Part shown: positions 44,780 to 57,151 of the stretch, piece after piece
Layout: every line of letters starts with the position of its first letter
Numbering within the stretch: position 1 is the first letter of the stretch
Assembly (NCBI GenBank): GCA_947172415.1
Contig: OX359197.1
Coordinates: 3,720,001-3,784,000, forward strand
Direction: 5' to 3'
DNA length: 64,000 nucleotides
DNA from: Chondrosia reniformis
Taxonomy: Eukaryota > Porifera > Demospongiae > Chondrillida > Chondrillidae
The notes under the pieces: model-generated
Told to the model about the DNA's origin: nothing
Databases searched by the model: none
What the model saw: the letters and a program-made list of their open reading frames with translations, nothing else
Translations under genes and position numbers: made by a program

Positions 44780-47700
44780 ATAATAATAATAATAATGATT
44801 TTTATTAATGTGACATGCTATTCTGAAAAAAAGATCAGTCAGAAATAGCCCAACCCATGGTGGGTTTACAAGTCACTAGCAGGGGGTATACATTTCCAGG
44901 GCCATGCAGGGAGGGTGTATGTATTACAAAACCTTTATGGAACAAAAATTAGTGAGAATGAGTGAGAGATTTACGATGAATGTACATACTGTAAATATAA
45001 TTTGAGATCTTTTGATTTGGGTATGTTAGGATGAAGTGGTTTTTTTGGATACTTGGGTAAGAGTAGAAGTTAGGGGATAAAAGTGAGCATTCAGCAAAAA
45101 GATTACATCTTATATGATTGAAAGCTGGACAGGTTGTAATAAAATGAGTGGAGTCCTCTATTGCACCACAGTTACACAGCTGGCAAATCCTGCTCTCCAG
45201 ATCAACCTTAGGGTGTCTCAATCTGCCCTTCTCAATTTCGAGAGGGAGGCACCCACACCTCAGGGCTGCCAGGACTCTCCTTTTATCAAAATTACCAGTC
45301 CTTATATAGTCATCAGTTGAGGGTGTTCTCTTAATGAGCCTGTAGTCAGCTAACCTCCCCCCAGATCTACTATTTTTGTCTATAGTGTCTAGTCTTAAGG
45401 TCCAATCTTGTAAGGCTAATTTATTTATAAGTTGCATTGTATAACTGAGGAAGTGTGATCTATCATACATGATGGTGTTCATGAAATTACTGGGGTTAGA
45501 AATAGCAGGATAAGGAGCATCATTGGGGGTAATTAATTTAGAGATTACATCCATAACATTGCTATACCATGTATCTTTGAGGTTAAGTTTGGCTAAAAAC
45601 AATAATACCTTCTTGGGCATGCATTTAATAGGGAGATCACAAAGGTGATGCCAGAATTTAATGGTGGTAAATTTAGTATGCCAGTGTAATGGCTTCCAGT
45701 TTAGTTCACCCATGAGTCCGACAAGAGGAGCAGTCTTACCAAGGCCTATAAATGATCTCATGACATTGTTTTGTACCAATTCAAGGGCCTGATATTCTTT
45801 TGCACCCCAGACATGTGAGCTATAACTAATTATACTTAGGACTAGTGTTCGGTATAGATGACTAAAGACATTATAATGGAAGTTACCATACGCTCTAGAT
45901 TTAGCTGTTAAGAGGTTGGCAGCTTTGGAGGCTTTCTTGGAAATTAATGCAATGGAATTGCTCCAGGTTAAATGTTCATTTAGTGATAAACCTAAGTAAT
46001 TATAATCTTTGGTGTATTCTATGTGAGAGGAGCCTATATGAAATTTGAACTGTGATAGTTTGTGTTGAGTCGGGCGGAAATGAATCACCTTAGTCTTATT
46101 GGTGTTAATTTGGAGTTGCCATTTAGCACACCAAACATGAAGTATATCTAGTAGACGTTGTAAATCATTTACTGATTCGGCACAGGTTGCAATATCATCT
46201 GCATAGAGAAGGCAACTTAATTTATCATTATATATATTGAGGCCAAGCTGGCACTTTTTGAGGTCTATGGCTAAGTCATTAATGTAAATATTGAAAAGTG
46301 TAGGGGAGAGGGGGCATCCTTGTTTTACACCCCGATCTACCTTAAAGTATTCTGTAAAGGTATCGTTAAGCTTTATTGTGTAGTGGACATTAGAGTACAT
46401 ACTTTGAATAACCTTAAGTAATTTGCCTCTTACACCAATCCTCTGTAGTTTATCCCAGAGATGATTTCTAGGGATAGAGTCGAAGGCTTTCCTAAAGTCA
46501 ATAAAGCAGACAAAGGTGTCTAATTTCATTTTCATTCTAGCTTCAGTTACACTACTTAAAGAGAAAAGATGGTCGGCACAGCTTCTTTGTTTTCTAAATC
46601 CATACTGTTCCTCAACAAGTAAATCGTTAATTTCTAAGTACGAACTCAGTCTTTTGTTAAGTATGTGGCAGAAAACCTTTAGGATGATTGATTGTATGGC
46701 AATGCCTCTGTAATTTTCAGGGGAGTAGGGGTCATTGTTATTTTTAGGGATAGGGCATATTAAGGTGTTATCCCAAGAGGAAGGAATTAGTCCAGAGTCA
46801 AAGCAATAGTTATAAAGCACGAGTAGGTATCTCTTGACCATTTCATTTTTAAGAATTGAGGTAGTAATTCCATCTAATCCGGGGGATTTGTTTTCTCCTA
46901 ATAGGCTAATAGCTAAATCAATCTCCTCAGGGGTAATAGTCACATCTAATTCCTCTGGGGGCATTAGAGGGTTAGGTAACTCATTACTGGGGTCATGATC
47001 AGTGTTAATGTGGTTTACATCATAGTCAGGTGTTATTTGGGAGACCAAAGGGTTACCTGCTGGGTTACTACAGTCAGTTGTTCCTGCATAAATACTTTTG
47101 AAGAAGGACAACCAAGAATCTTTAACAACCCTAGGATCATTACTTAGATTACCATTATGCAGTCTAACTTGTCTAGGTATGCCTCTTTTTTGTGCCCTTT
47201 CACTAGCTACTGAGATTCTGTCAAAGGTTTTCCAAAACTTCCTTTGGTTTTTGGACAGCATTCTTAATAGATTCTCTCGTTTCTTCCTAATTAGAGATCG
47301 TTTAGAATTTCTGACTAACTTATCAAAATGTCTTTGGGCAACCTTGTACTTTATAAACAGGTTCTGATCTGATTTATTTTTTAACCATCTCCTCTGTGTA
47401 CTTTTAAGGGTTTTCCTAGCTGCAGTAAGGGAGCTACTCCACCAGGGTTTTTTAGAGGATCTAATGTAACTGGAGGAAGATTTATGTAAAACTGAAGTAG
47501 TGCGGGGGGCAGGGGGGATAATAGTACTGAGAAATGTACTGTAATTGGCTTCTAGGGAGGGGTATGTAACTATAGAAGGGTCCTGGAGGCTTTCTATTAG
47601 TGTCAAGATTTGATTTAGAGATTGAGAATCAGTGGGAGTATCTGCGATAGGAGAGGGGGGTGAAGGGATTGAAGGTTTACATATTAAAGGGGTGTGAGAT

Positions 47701-48843
47701 TGTGAGTTGGGACAGAGTTGAATTGCAGAATTTTCATTGTTAACAACAAGATCCCATGTGAGAATAGAGTGGTCTGACAGTTTCTGTAGTGTATCTAGGT
47801 GAGACAGGAGGGCCAATAACTTTGTCATAGTGATAATAGAAAGGTTTTTATATCTATCAACAAACTCGGAGGGCAACAGACAGTAGTCTACTACAGCAGA
47901 GCCTTTTGGGGAGATAGAAGTAAAGTCATTGTAGTTACCTTGATTATTGGAGTGGGTTCTTCCATTTAGTAAGCACATGTCACAACTATTGAGGAATTCC
48001 ATGAGCTTTACACCATGTGAGTTCACTGTTCTATCGAGAATTTGTCTAGGGAATACATCTTCTAGGGGGTCCTTAAGAGTGCCACATCGGGCATTAAAGT
48101 CACCACAGATAAAGAAGTTACCAAAATCTTGAAATTTGTAGGTCTGGGATATAAGAGTATCAAAAAATTCTACTGATGTGTCACCTCTACTAGAGCCTAC
48201 TGGCGGGAGGTAGCCAACACACAGGACAAAGTCAACAAACATTTGTGTGATACTAGTGAAGCTGAGCCAGAGAATATCATCTACTGAATTATCTAGAACA
48301 TTAACATTAAATGACCTCAATAGTGATTGATTAATAAAGACCCCAACACCACCAGAGCCTCTGGTAGCTTTTTTTGATAACAGTTTCCTATTAGAGCCAA
48401 ACCAAATATAATTATGGTTAGAAGGAGGACAATCATTGTTCCTTAAGAAAGTTTCACAAACACAAAGAATATCTAAATCTAGGTGAAACATAATATTAGC
48501 TATTAAATTGTTACCTAATTTATTGCCTAAACCACTTACGTTCCAAACACTACATTTTATCTGAGTAGTGACTGGGGGGGAGGTAGAGGATACAGGTATG
48601 GAATCTTTCCCGCACACTGGCCTGACCAGTGATGGAGATACGGACAGGGAGGTGATAGTAGCTGATTCTGAGGGGTTGGCAACCTCTGAGGGTGAGGAAC
48701 CCCCCTTATTGGACAGCAAGGTGGTGGTAGAAAAGGTGGTCGAGGAGGGTACACAATCTGCTGCCGCGGATCCTGGGGGCAATGAGGAGGTACAAAAACC
48801 GGGTGAGGCTGTGGGGGGATGTATGATTGATGTTGGCGTTGGG
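44780..48843 (-). mobile_element. APE-type LINE with (ATT)n tail, inserted in copy D
   Basis: Minus-strand element. The 3' end is a short (ATT)n run directly at the insertion site, preceded by a UTR of about 170 bp. A CTTATA duplication flanks it (44774-44779 and 48844-48849), within the TATA box of Penelope fragment D. The single long ORF is uninterrupted, so the insertion is young. The 5' end coincides with the start of the coding frame; a 5' UTR or ORF1 is absent, suggesting slight 5' truncation. Confidence 0.85.
44949..48843 (-). CDS. LINE ORF2: AP endonuclease, reverse transcriptase, CCHC
   Basis: About 1300 codons, no stops. A Ser/Pro/Thr-rich lead (about 75 residues) precedes an exonuclease-endonuclease-phosphatase domain: KCSVWNVSGLG, ILCVCETFL, YLPPVGSS, FFICGDFNARCG, AVVDYCLLP, LSDHSILT, with all catalytic residues present. 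The RT (about residues 600-900) has ENKSPGLDGI, NYRGIAIQSIILKVF, FIDFRKAFDSIPRNHLWDKL, GVKQGCPLSPTLFNIYINDL and LLYADDIATCA. Near the end RICQLCNCGAIEDSTHFITT-C is a C-x2-C-x8-H-x4-C knuckle. This layout fits the jockey/CR1 group; the clade needs a tree. It makes its own target nick and primes cDNA synthesis from it. No in-frame ATG is obvious at the element's 5' edge, so the true start is unclear. Confidence 0.88.
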
Positions 48844-48855
48844 CTTATATACACT

Positions 48856-49318
48856 CTACTGTAATATGTACTAGTTGTATATACTTGTTGTGTGTAATTG
48901 TTCTATGTACTAGTTATATGTACTAGTTGTGTGTAATAATTATACGTACTAGTTCTATGTACTAGTAAGTAGTTGAATGTACTAGTTGTATGTACTAGGT
49001 GTAAGTACTAGTAACAATCTGTATTTACTAGTTCTATGTACTAGTTCTATGTACTAGTTGTATGTACTAGCAATTATTATACGTAATAGTTGTACGAACT
49101 AGTTGTGTGTACTAGATGTATGCACTGGTAACAATCTTTATTTAATATTGTATGTACTTGTTGTAAGGACTAGTTGTTTGTAATTATATGTACAAGTTGT
49201 ATGTACTAGTTGTGTGAAATTGTTATATGTACTAGTTATAGGTACTAGCTGTATGTACTAGTTATATGTACTAGTTGTATGTACTAGTTATATTAACTAA
49301 GTGTATGTACTAGTAACT
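48856..49318 (-). repeat. 13-bp satellite, second subfamily
   Basis: TTGTATGTACTAG array with AACAATCTGTATTTACTAG markers (about 49012). Confidence 0.92.
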
Positions 49319-49433
49319 GGGAGGCGATCACTGGTTGCCATTTTTAATAGGACTTCGGTCCCCAGCCAAGATTAGACTTCGGTCACCTGGCTGGTTTGGC
49401 GTAATATCTTCCAGTGAATACTTTTGCTTATCA
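49319..49433. other. 115-bp self-complementary insert (candidate structured RNA or small element)
   Basis: A non-satellite insert with nested pairing: TCACTGG (49328-49334) with CCAGTGA (49411-49417); GCCA (49337-49340) with TGGC (49397-49400); hairpin GGACTTCGGTCC (49350-49361) with a TTCG loop; CCAGCC (49362-49367) with GGCTGG (49389-49394) enclosing a second hairpin GACTTCGGTC (49375-49384). Two UUCG-capped hairpins inside a closing stem is far more structure than chance. No ORF, no hammerhead core. Identity unknown. Confidence 0.6.
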
Positions 49434-50262
49434 TGTATGTACTAGTTATGTGTACTAGTTGTATGTACTAGTTGTATGTACTTGCTGTATATGTGTTCTA
49501 GTAAGTAGTTTTATGCCCTAATTTTATGTACTAGTTGTATGTACTAGATGTATGTACTAGTTGGATGTTCTAATTGTATGTAGCAGTTAAATGAACTAGT
49601 AAAAGTTGCATGTTCTAGTTATATGTACTAGTTGTTTGTACTAGTTGTATATACTTGTTATATGAACTAGTTATATGTACTAGTTGTGTATACTGGCTGT
49701 ATATACTAGGTGTATCTACTAGTAACTCTCTGTATTTACTACTACAATGTACTAGTTGTATGTACTAGTACATAGTTGTATGTACTAATTGCATTTCCTA
49801 GTTTTATTTACTAGTTGTGTGCAATTGTTGTATGTACTAGTTACATGTACTAGTTGTGTGTAATAATTTTACGTACTAGTTTTATGTTCTAGTAAGTAGT
49901 TGCATGTACTAGTTGTATGCACTAGATATAAGTATTTGTAACAATCTGTATTTACAAGTTCTATGTACTGGTTCTATGTACTAGTTGTATGTACTAGTTA
50001 TATGTACTAGCAACTATTATATGTAATAGTTGTACGAACTAGTTGTATGTACTAGATGTATGTACTGGTAACAATCTATATTTAAATATTGTATGTACTT
50101 GTTGTATGTACTAGTTATATGTAATAGTTGTATGAACTAGTTGTAGGTACTAGTAACAATCTGTATTTACTAATTGTATATACCAGTTTAATGTACTAGT
50201 TTTAAGTAATTATATGTACTAGTTGTATGTACTAGTTGTGTGAAATTTGTGTGTAAACTAGT
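49434..50262 (-). repeat. 13-bp satellite, second subfamily
   Basis: TTGTATGTACTAG array. AACAATCTGTATTTA spacers at about 49940, 50070 and 50155. Confidence 0.92.
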
Positions 50263-51855
50263 AGACCTTAAGATATATGCTGGAGGGCCTGATAAACTCA
50301 GGGAAGCCGTGGAATGTGTGGAGAAAACCTCAAATGCCATTGGCATGAGGTTTGGAGTGAGAAAGTGTGGAACAGCTCACATGCAAAAGGGGAAAGTTCT
50401 GGCTGGCCCAGACAACCCTGAACGCAGTGAAGAATCCATAAGGAGCCTTGAAAAAGGTACTACTTATAAGTACCTAGGGCTAGAACAACTGTTTGAGGTA
50501 GATGACAGTAAGGTCAAAGCTTGCTTGATCAACGAATTGAGGAGGAGACTCCACAAGGTGTGGGGCTCTCACCTCAATGGTAAGAATGCTTCAGAAGCCT
50601 CTAACATGTTGTGTGCCTCTCTATTGAGATACTCTTACCCAGTTTTGAAGTGGACTCAAAGTGAGCTACCAAAAAAATGGACCGAATGGTGAGAAAGATC
50701 ATGAGAACGTACCAGTGTCATCACTATAACTCTGCCATTGAAAGAGTGAATTTGCCTCGCTCTCAAGGTGGTAGAGGGCTCTGTAGTTTTCCTTTGGATC
50801 ACGACAGGGCTGTTGTGAATCTGGCAAGATACCTCCATACTGCCAATGATCCACTCATAGCTGTTGTGGTTAAACACCAAAAGTGGCTAGAGTGCTCAAA
50901 GCAGAGGAGGAATGTCTTGAAAGAAGCCAGATTGATACTGAGAAGCCACGGAATAGAACTAGAACCGGAAATGTGGCTGAAGACAGATCCCTCACAAAAT
51001 AGTGTAAGAGAATGGAGGAGAGTGGCACGTGAGCTCCGGGAGGCTCAGACTGAAAGGTTAAAAAGTAACCTAGCCGAAAAGTCTCACCAGGGCTCATACC
51101 ACAGACAAGTCACAAATAGGGAGTCATATGTGTGGCTTTCTGAGGGGAGACTCAGACCTCAAACTGAGGCTCTGATTCTCGCAGCCCAAGATGATGTGCT
51201 GCACACTAGGTGGTACCAAAATAGGATTCTGAAGAATTCTAGCCTCCTAATGTGCAGAGAATGTGGCAAGGCTATGGAAACGGTTAAACACATACTAAAC
51301 ATGTGTGAGCCCAAGGGATTTTCTCTCTACAAAGAGAGACATGACCGGGCAATACTGATAGTGTTGTGGAGACTGTTGAAAGAATATGGATTCAGGCAGG
51401 AAGAGCCCTGGTACAAACTAGAAGCAAAACCAGTCTATGAGAATAGGTCTGTCAAAATCTTGTGGGATCCTAGTATCCCTACACATGATGAAATGACAGA
51501 AAGAAGGCCAGACTTAGTGGTTTAGGATCGGCTAAGTAAGTCCATCTTCATTATTGAGATGTCAGTTCCTACTGACAGCAATATTAATGGAAGATGGCAA
51601 GAGAAGTTCCAAAAGTACCAGAAGCTGGCAGCTGATATGAGGAAACAATTTAGGGGCTACCGAATTAAGGTAGTCCCGATGATAATTGGTGCTTTGGGGA
51701 CAGTGGACACGCTCCTGGAAGACCTTAGGGGAATTCCAAAGCTGTCAAAAAGTGCAGTAGAAGTGATGAAAGCGATGCAGAGAACTGTTCTCTGTTCGGC
51801 TGTAGGGATATTGAGGCGACATCTATCTGTTGAGGGATTGGGGCCCGGACGATAA
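50263..51855 (+). pseudogene. RLE-LINE polyprotein remnant: RT thumb, CCHC, restriction-like endonuclease
   Basis: LVDLKIYAGGPDKLREAVEC and IGMRFGVRKCG follow the lost catalytic YxDD; YKYLGLEQLFEVDDSKVKA and LLRYSYPVLKW are typical palm/thumb. At A7 (50670-50676) the frame shifts: SELPKKWTEW-stop versus MDRMVRKIMRTYQCHHYN, the expected continuation. GGRGLCSFPLDHDRAVVNLA follows, then CRECGKAMETVKHILNMCE (C-x2-C-x7-H-x4-C), KERHDRAI, and the endonuclease RRPDLVV-TAG-DRLSKS with FIIEMSVPTDSNINGRWQEK (R-PD...D...E...K pattern). The TAG at 51523-51525 likely replaces TGG. Such enzymes usually target defined sites; here it lies in satellite. Confidence 0.8.
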
Positions 51856-52137
51856 GTAGTCCTGTCCCAGTCCTTGCCTGTCGACCTCTGGAAAGCAGTG
51901 GTGGATTGGTGTATGGAGGTACTCCCTCCTATTATGACGGTCAACTTTGGCCCGACGTGCACCCGTCTGCTGCTGTTGGAAGGAGGAAAAGCCGAGGCTT
52001 CTGGCTAAAAACCCAAAGAAAGGAAAACATAACTGACTGAGGGTTGTCCAAGCCAGATACTCCTTGCCTTAGTACACTAAGGCAAGAAGTAACAAGGTTC
52101 TCCGTTAAGGCTTTTGTTTTTCAAGTAAAGAAAGTTA
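50263..52137 (+). mobile_element. RLE-type LINE fragment (5'-truncated, decayed)
   Basis: Plus-strand, begins inside the RT domain directly after satellite and ends with a 3' UTR of about 290 bp before satellite resumes. The order RT-thumb, CCHC knuckle, restriction-like endonuclease is that of R2/R4/Dong/Hero-type LINEs. Coding is broken once by a frameshift and once by a nonsense codon, so it is inactive. Confidence 0.82.
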
Positions 52138-54596
52138 CTAATTGTATGTACTAGTTGTATGTACTAGTAACTATCAGAATATAGTAGTTGTATGTACGAG
52201 TTGTTTGAACTAGTTGCATGTACTAGTTGTTTGAATTAGTTGTATGTAGTTATATGTACTACTTGTATGTACTAGTTGTTGTGTATTTTTCGTATGTACT
52301 ACTAACTAGATGTATGTACTTGTTGGATGTACTTGTTGAATGTGCTAGTTGTATGTACTTGTTGTAATTGTGTTCTAGTAAGTAGTTGGATGCACTGGTT
52401 ATATGTACTAGTTTTATGAACTAGATGTATGTACTAGTTGAATGTACAAATTTTATATACTAGTAGTATGTACTAGTAGTTAGTTGCATATACTAGTTGT
52501 ATATACTGTTTGTATGTATTAGTTGTATGTACTAGGTGTATGAAGGAGTAACAATCTATATTTACTAGTTGTAAGTACTAGCTGTATTTAAAATTTGTAT
52601 GTAGTTATATGGACCACTTGTATGTACTAGTTGTGTGCAATTTTTATATGTACTAGTTATATTTACTAGTTGTAGTTACTAGTTTTATGTACTCGTTGTG
52701 TGTACAAGTTGCATGTACTAGTATCTAGATGTATGTATTAGTTGTTTATACTAGTTGTATGTACTAGTATGTATTAGTTTTATGTAGTATATAGTTGTAT
52801 TTACTAGTTGTATGTACTAGTTCTATGTACTAGTTATATATATGTTCTAGTAAGTAGTTGTATGAACTAGTTATATGTACTAAATGTATGTGCTAGCTGT
52901 ATGGACTAGTGTATGTACTAATTGTATGTACTAGTTGTATGTACTAGTAACTATCAAAATATACTAGTTGTATGTACTAGTTGTTTGAACTAGTTGTATG
53001 TAGTTATATGTACTACTTGTATGTACTAGTTGTGTGTATTTTTCGTATGTACTAGTAACTAGATGTATGTACTTGTTGTATGTACCAGTTGAATGTTCTA
53101 GTTGTATGTGCTAGTTGTATGTACTTTCTTTATTTGTGTTCTAGTAAGTAGTGGATGCACTAGTTATATGTACTAGTTTTATGAAGTAGATGTATATGCT
53201 AGTTGAATGTACAAACTTTATGTACTAGTAGTATACTAGTGTTTAGTTGTATTTACTAGTTGTATGTACTAGTTGTATGTATAAGTTGTATGTACTAGGT
53301 GTATGAAGGAGTAACAATCTGTACTTACTAGTTGTAAGAACTAGCTTTATGGACAATTTGTATGTAGTTATATGGACTTGTTGTATGTACTAGTTGTGTG
53401 TAATTGTTGTATCTACTTGTTATATGTACTAGTTGTATGTTCTAGCTGTATGTACCAGTTATATGTACTAGTTGTGTTTACTAGTTGTACACACTAGTTG
53501 TACATACTAGTAACTAGTTGTATGTATTAGCTGGACGTACTAGTTCTATGTACTAGTTTTTTGTATAAGCTGTATGTACTAGTTGTTTTTACTGGTTATA
53601 TATACTAGTAGTTTGAACTAGTTGTATGTAGTTATATGTATTACTTGTATGTACCAGTTGTGTGTAATTTTTGTGTGTACTAGTTATATTTACTAGTTGT
53701 AGTTACTAGTTGTAAGTACTAGTTGTATGTAGTAGTAACTAGTTGTATGTACTACTTGTACGTACTTGTTGTATGTACTAGTAGTATGGACTAGTTTTAT
53801 GTACTAGTTGTATGTACTAGTTGTGTGTAATTGTTCTATGTACTAGTTGTATGTAGTTATAGATACTACTGGTATGTTCTAGTTGTGTGTATTTTTGTAT
53901 ACTAGTTATATTTACTAGTTGTAGTTACAAGATTAGCCAGTTATATTTACTAGTTGTATGTTCTGGTTGTATGTACTAGTAACTGGATGTATGTTCTGGT
54001 TGTATGTACTAGTTGTAGGTACTAGTTGTATTGACTAGTTGTATGTAGTTATATGTAATACTTTTATGCATATACTAGTTGTTTGTAAATATTTTAGGTA
54101 CTAGTTATATGTAGTAGTTGTATGTAGTAACTGTATGTGCTAGTTGTAAGTACTAGTAAGTACTTGCATGTACTAGTTATATGTACTAGTTGTATGTACT
54201 AGGTGTATGTACTAGTAACAATCTGTATTTACTAATTGTATTTACAAGTTGTATGTACTAGTTTTAAGTAATTATATGTACCAGTTGTATTTACTTTTTG
54301 TGTGAAATTGTGGTATGTACTAGTTATATGTACTTGTTGTATGTACTAGTTGTATCTACTAGTTGTATGTAATAATTGTATGTACCAGATGTATATACTA
54401 GGTGTAAGAACTAGTAACAATCTGTATTTACAAGTTGTAGGGACTAGTTGTATGTACTTGTTGTATGTAGTAGTTTTATGTCCTTATTGTACGTACTAGT
54501 TGTAAGTACTAGTAAGTAGTTGCATGTATTGGTTATATGTAACAGTTGTATGTACTAGTATTATTTATATATTAGTTTTATTTACTAGTGGTGTGA
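52138..54596 (-). repeat. 13-bp satellite, second subfamily
   Basis: TTGTATGTACTAG array. Contains a duplicated higher-order block: GTTGTTTGAACTAGTTG...TATGTAGTTATATGTACT occurs at about 52205, 52980 and again near 53610 and 58365. Confidence 0.93.
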
Positions 54597-54810
54597 AATT
54601 GAACAAACAAAATGGACTTATAAACCATCCTTACTAAAACAATGTAACATAAAGCTTGCGCAAAAATTGACGCCCACAAGAGTCCATCTGAAATCAGTTT
54701 ACCGGATATCCATGAGAACCAGCCAAGTATTTCAAGTTTAATCAGGGTAGCCTAGGGCCCCAGGAATGTTTTAAACTCGAACTCCTTGTTTTTATATCTA
54801 CTGATTTTAA
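54597..54810. repeat. Non-satellite segment, first copy of a duplicated block
   Basis: Contains ATGTAACATAAAGCTTGCGC, GGATATCCATGAGAACCAGC and AACTCGAACTCCTTG. The same 210-bp sequence with scattered differences is at 59245-59460. No ORF; identity unknown. Confidence 0.75.
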
Positions 54811-56703
54811 TTACTAATTGTAGTTACTAGTTGTATGTATTAGTTGTATGTAGTAGTAACTCGTTGTATGTACTACTAGTATGTACTCTTTGAATGTACT
54901 AGTTCTATGTACTAGTTTAATGTACTAGTTTTATGTACTAGTTGTACGAACTTGTTGTATAGGTGTTCTAGTATGTAGTTTTTTGCATTACTTATATGAA
55001 CTAGTTGTATGTGCTAGATGTATGTACTAGTTGTATGTACTAATTGTATGTAGTAGTGGTATCTACTAGTAATTAGTTGCATGTACTAGTTATATGAACT
55101 AATTGTATGTACTAGTTGTATGTACTAGTTGTATGTACTAGTTGTTTTTACTAGCTGTATGTAGTAGTTATATTAACTACTTGTAGTTACTAATTGTATA
55201 TACCAGTTGAATGTACTAGTTTTAATACTAGTTTTAATTATATCTACTAGTTGTATGTACTAGTACTACTACTACTACTACTACTAGTACTAGTAGTATG
55301 TTGTGTGAAATTGTTGAATGTACTAGTTATTTGAACGAGTTGTATGTACTAGTAACTAGATATATGCACTAGTTGTATGTACTAATGGTATGTACTAGTT
55401 GTAACTACTAGTACGTAGTTGCATGTACTAGTTATATATAATATATAGTTGTATGAAGTAGTTGTAGGTACTAGGTGTAGGTACTAGTAACAATCTGTAT
55501 TTACTAATTGTATATACCAGTTGAATGTTCTAGTTTTAAGTAATAATATGTACTAGTTGTATATACTAGTTGTGTTAAATTGTTGTAGTACTAGTTATAT
55601 GTACTAGTTGTGTGAAATTGTTGTATGTACTAGTTATATGTACTAGTTATATTTACTAGTTGTATGTACTAGTTGTTTGAACTAGTTGTATGTAATTATA
55701 TGTACTCCTTGTATGTACTAGTTGTGTGAAATTTGTGTATGAACTAGTTATATTTACTAGATATAGTTACAAGTTGTATGTACTAGTTGTATGTACTAGT
55801 TGTGTGTACTTGTAACTAGATATTTTAACTAGTTGTATGTACTAGTTCTATGTACTCTTTGAATGTATTAGTCATATGTACTTGTTGAATGTACTAATTG
55901 TATATATGTTCTAGTCAGTAGTTGTATGTACTAGTTATATATACTAGTTGTATGTACTAGCTGTTGTACCAATTGTATGTACTAATTGTATGTACTAGTA
56001 TTAATCTGTATTTACTTGCATATACTAGTTATATGTACTAGGTGTATATACTTGTTATATGTACTAGGTGTATTTACTAGTTATATGTACTATTTGTATT
56101 TACCAATTATATTTTTAGGTGTATTAATTAGAAACGATCTGCATTTACTAGTTGTATAGACTAATTGTGTGCACTAGTTGTATGTATTTATATGTACAAG
56201 TTGTATGTACTAGTGGTGTGTAATTTTTGTATGTACTAGTTATATGTTTTAGTTGTTTGTACTAGTTGTATGTACTAGTTGTATGTACTAGTTGTATGTA
56301 CTAGTTGAATGTACTAGGTGAGTGTAATTTTTGTATCTACTAGGTATATTTACTAATTGCAGTTACCAGTTGTGTGTACTAGTTCTATATAGTAGTAATT
56401 AGTTGTATGTACTTCTTGTATGGACTCTTTGTATGTACTATTTTTATGTACTAGTTATATGTACTAGTACTATGTCCCAGTTATAGTACTAGTTGTAAGT
56501 ACTACATAGATGTATGTACTGGTAGTATATACCAAATGTTATGTACCAGTTGTGTCTACTTGTTGTATTTACTAGTTGTATGTACTTACTAGTTGTATAT
56601 AGTTAAATATATGTACTTGTTGTTTGTACTAGTGCGTGCAATTGATGTATGAACTAGTTATATGTTCTAGTTTTATGTACTAGTTGTGTGTACTTATATG
56701 TAC
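54811..56703 (-). repeat. 13-bp satellite with (CTA)n run
   Basis: TTGTATGTACTAG array, with a short (CTA)n expansion at about 55262-55286. This block is the first copy of a segmental duplication (see 59461-60998). Confidence 0.92.
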
Positions 56704-57151
56704 AGTGTAACTGGGAAGTTTCGCCACAATTCATTCAAGCACTTTTTTGGCAGAATATTGAGTTTGGCGGATTAGCCTAATATCGTCATTATGCAATACT
56801 AATTATAACCAGCTAAATAAAACGATGAATGATATTTGCTTTTGCGTTGCCGTCGAATTCTTCCTCTTATAGTCACATATCGGGCAATTTTCAAGTCGGT
56901 TTAGGAACGCTTAGAGGCAATCTCTAAGATTTATTTCGTACGATTAAAATTTTGATGAAAGCGGCAGATTACAAAGGTGGAAAATGCCTATAAATGTAAA
57001 TTTGAGGCGAGAAAATAATGGGGGATGGCGGATTTGGTGGTTGGCGGATTACATAGATACTTCTAGTATGTGAATGAATTGGTTTAATACGAACTCAGGC
57101 TGATTGCGGGGTTGTGCGTATTAAGTGGGGGCGGATTATCCGGGTTACACT
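56704..57151. mobile_element. 448-bp TA-type MITE, copy 1
   Basis: Terminal inverted repeats of about 22 bp with few mismatches: left AGTGTAACTGGGAA..., right (reverse complement) AGTGTAACCCGGATAATCCG. Flanks reconstitute a perfect satellite unit if a TA is counted as duplicated, the mark of Tc1/mariner-type insertion. Multiple GGCGGATTA motifs lie near the ends and inside, possible transposase-binding sites. No ORF. Confidence 0.75.

Noticed and set aside
48844..48854. GTG start for the LINE ORF at 48854
   Set aside because: It lies in the flanking Penelope fragment and target duplication, and GTG is not a normal eukaryotic start.
48557..48864. ORFs of 65 and 98 codons over the 5' end of the LINE
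   Set aside because: Pro/Gly-rich shadows of the Ser/Pro-rich N-terminus of the LINE protein.
51657..51962. Minus-strand 101-codon ORF
   Set aside because: Overlaps the endonuclease domain of the plus-strand RLE LINE; a shadow.
56710..56725. GTTTCGCC in the MITE as part of a hammerhead GAAAC core
   Set aside because: No CTGANGA element or stem II pairing nearby on the minus strand.
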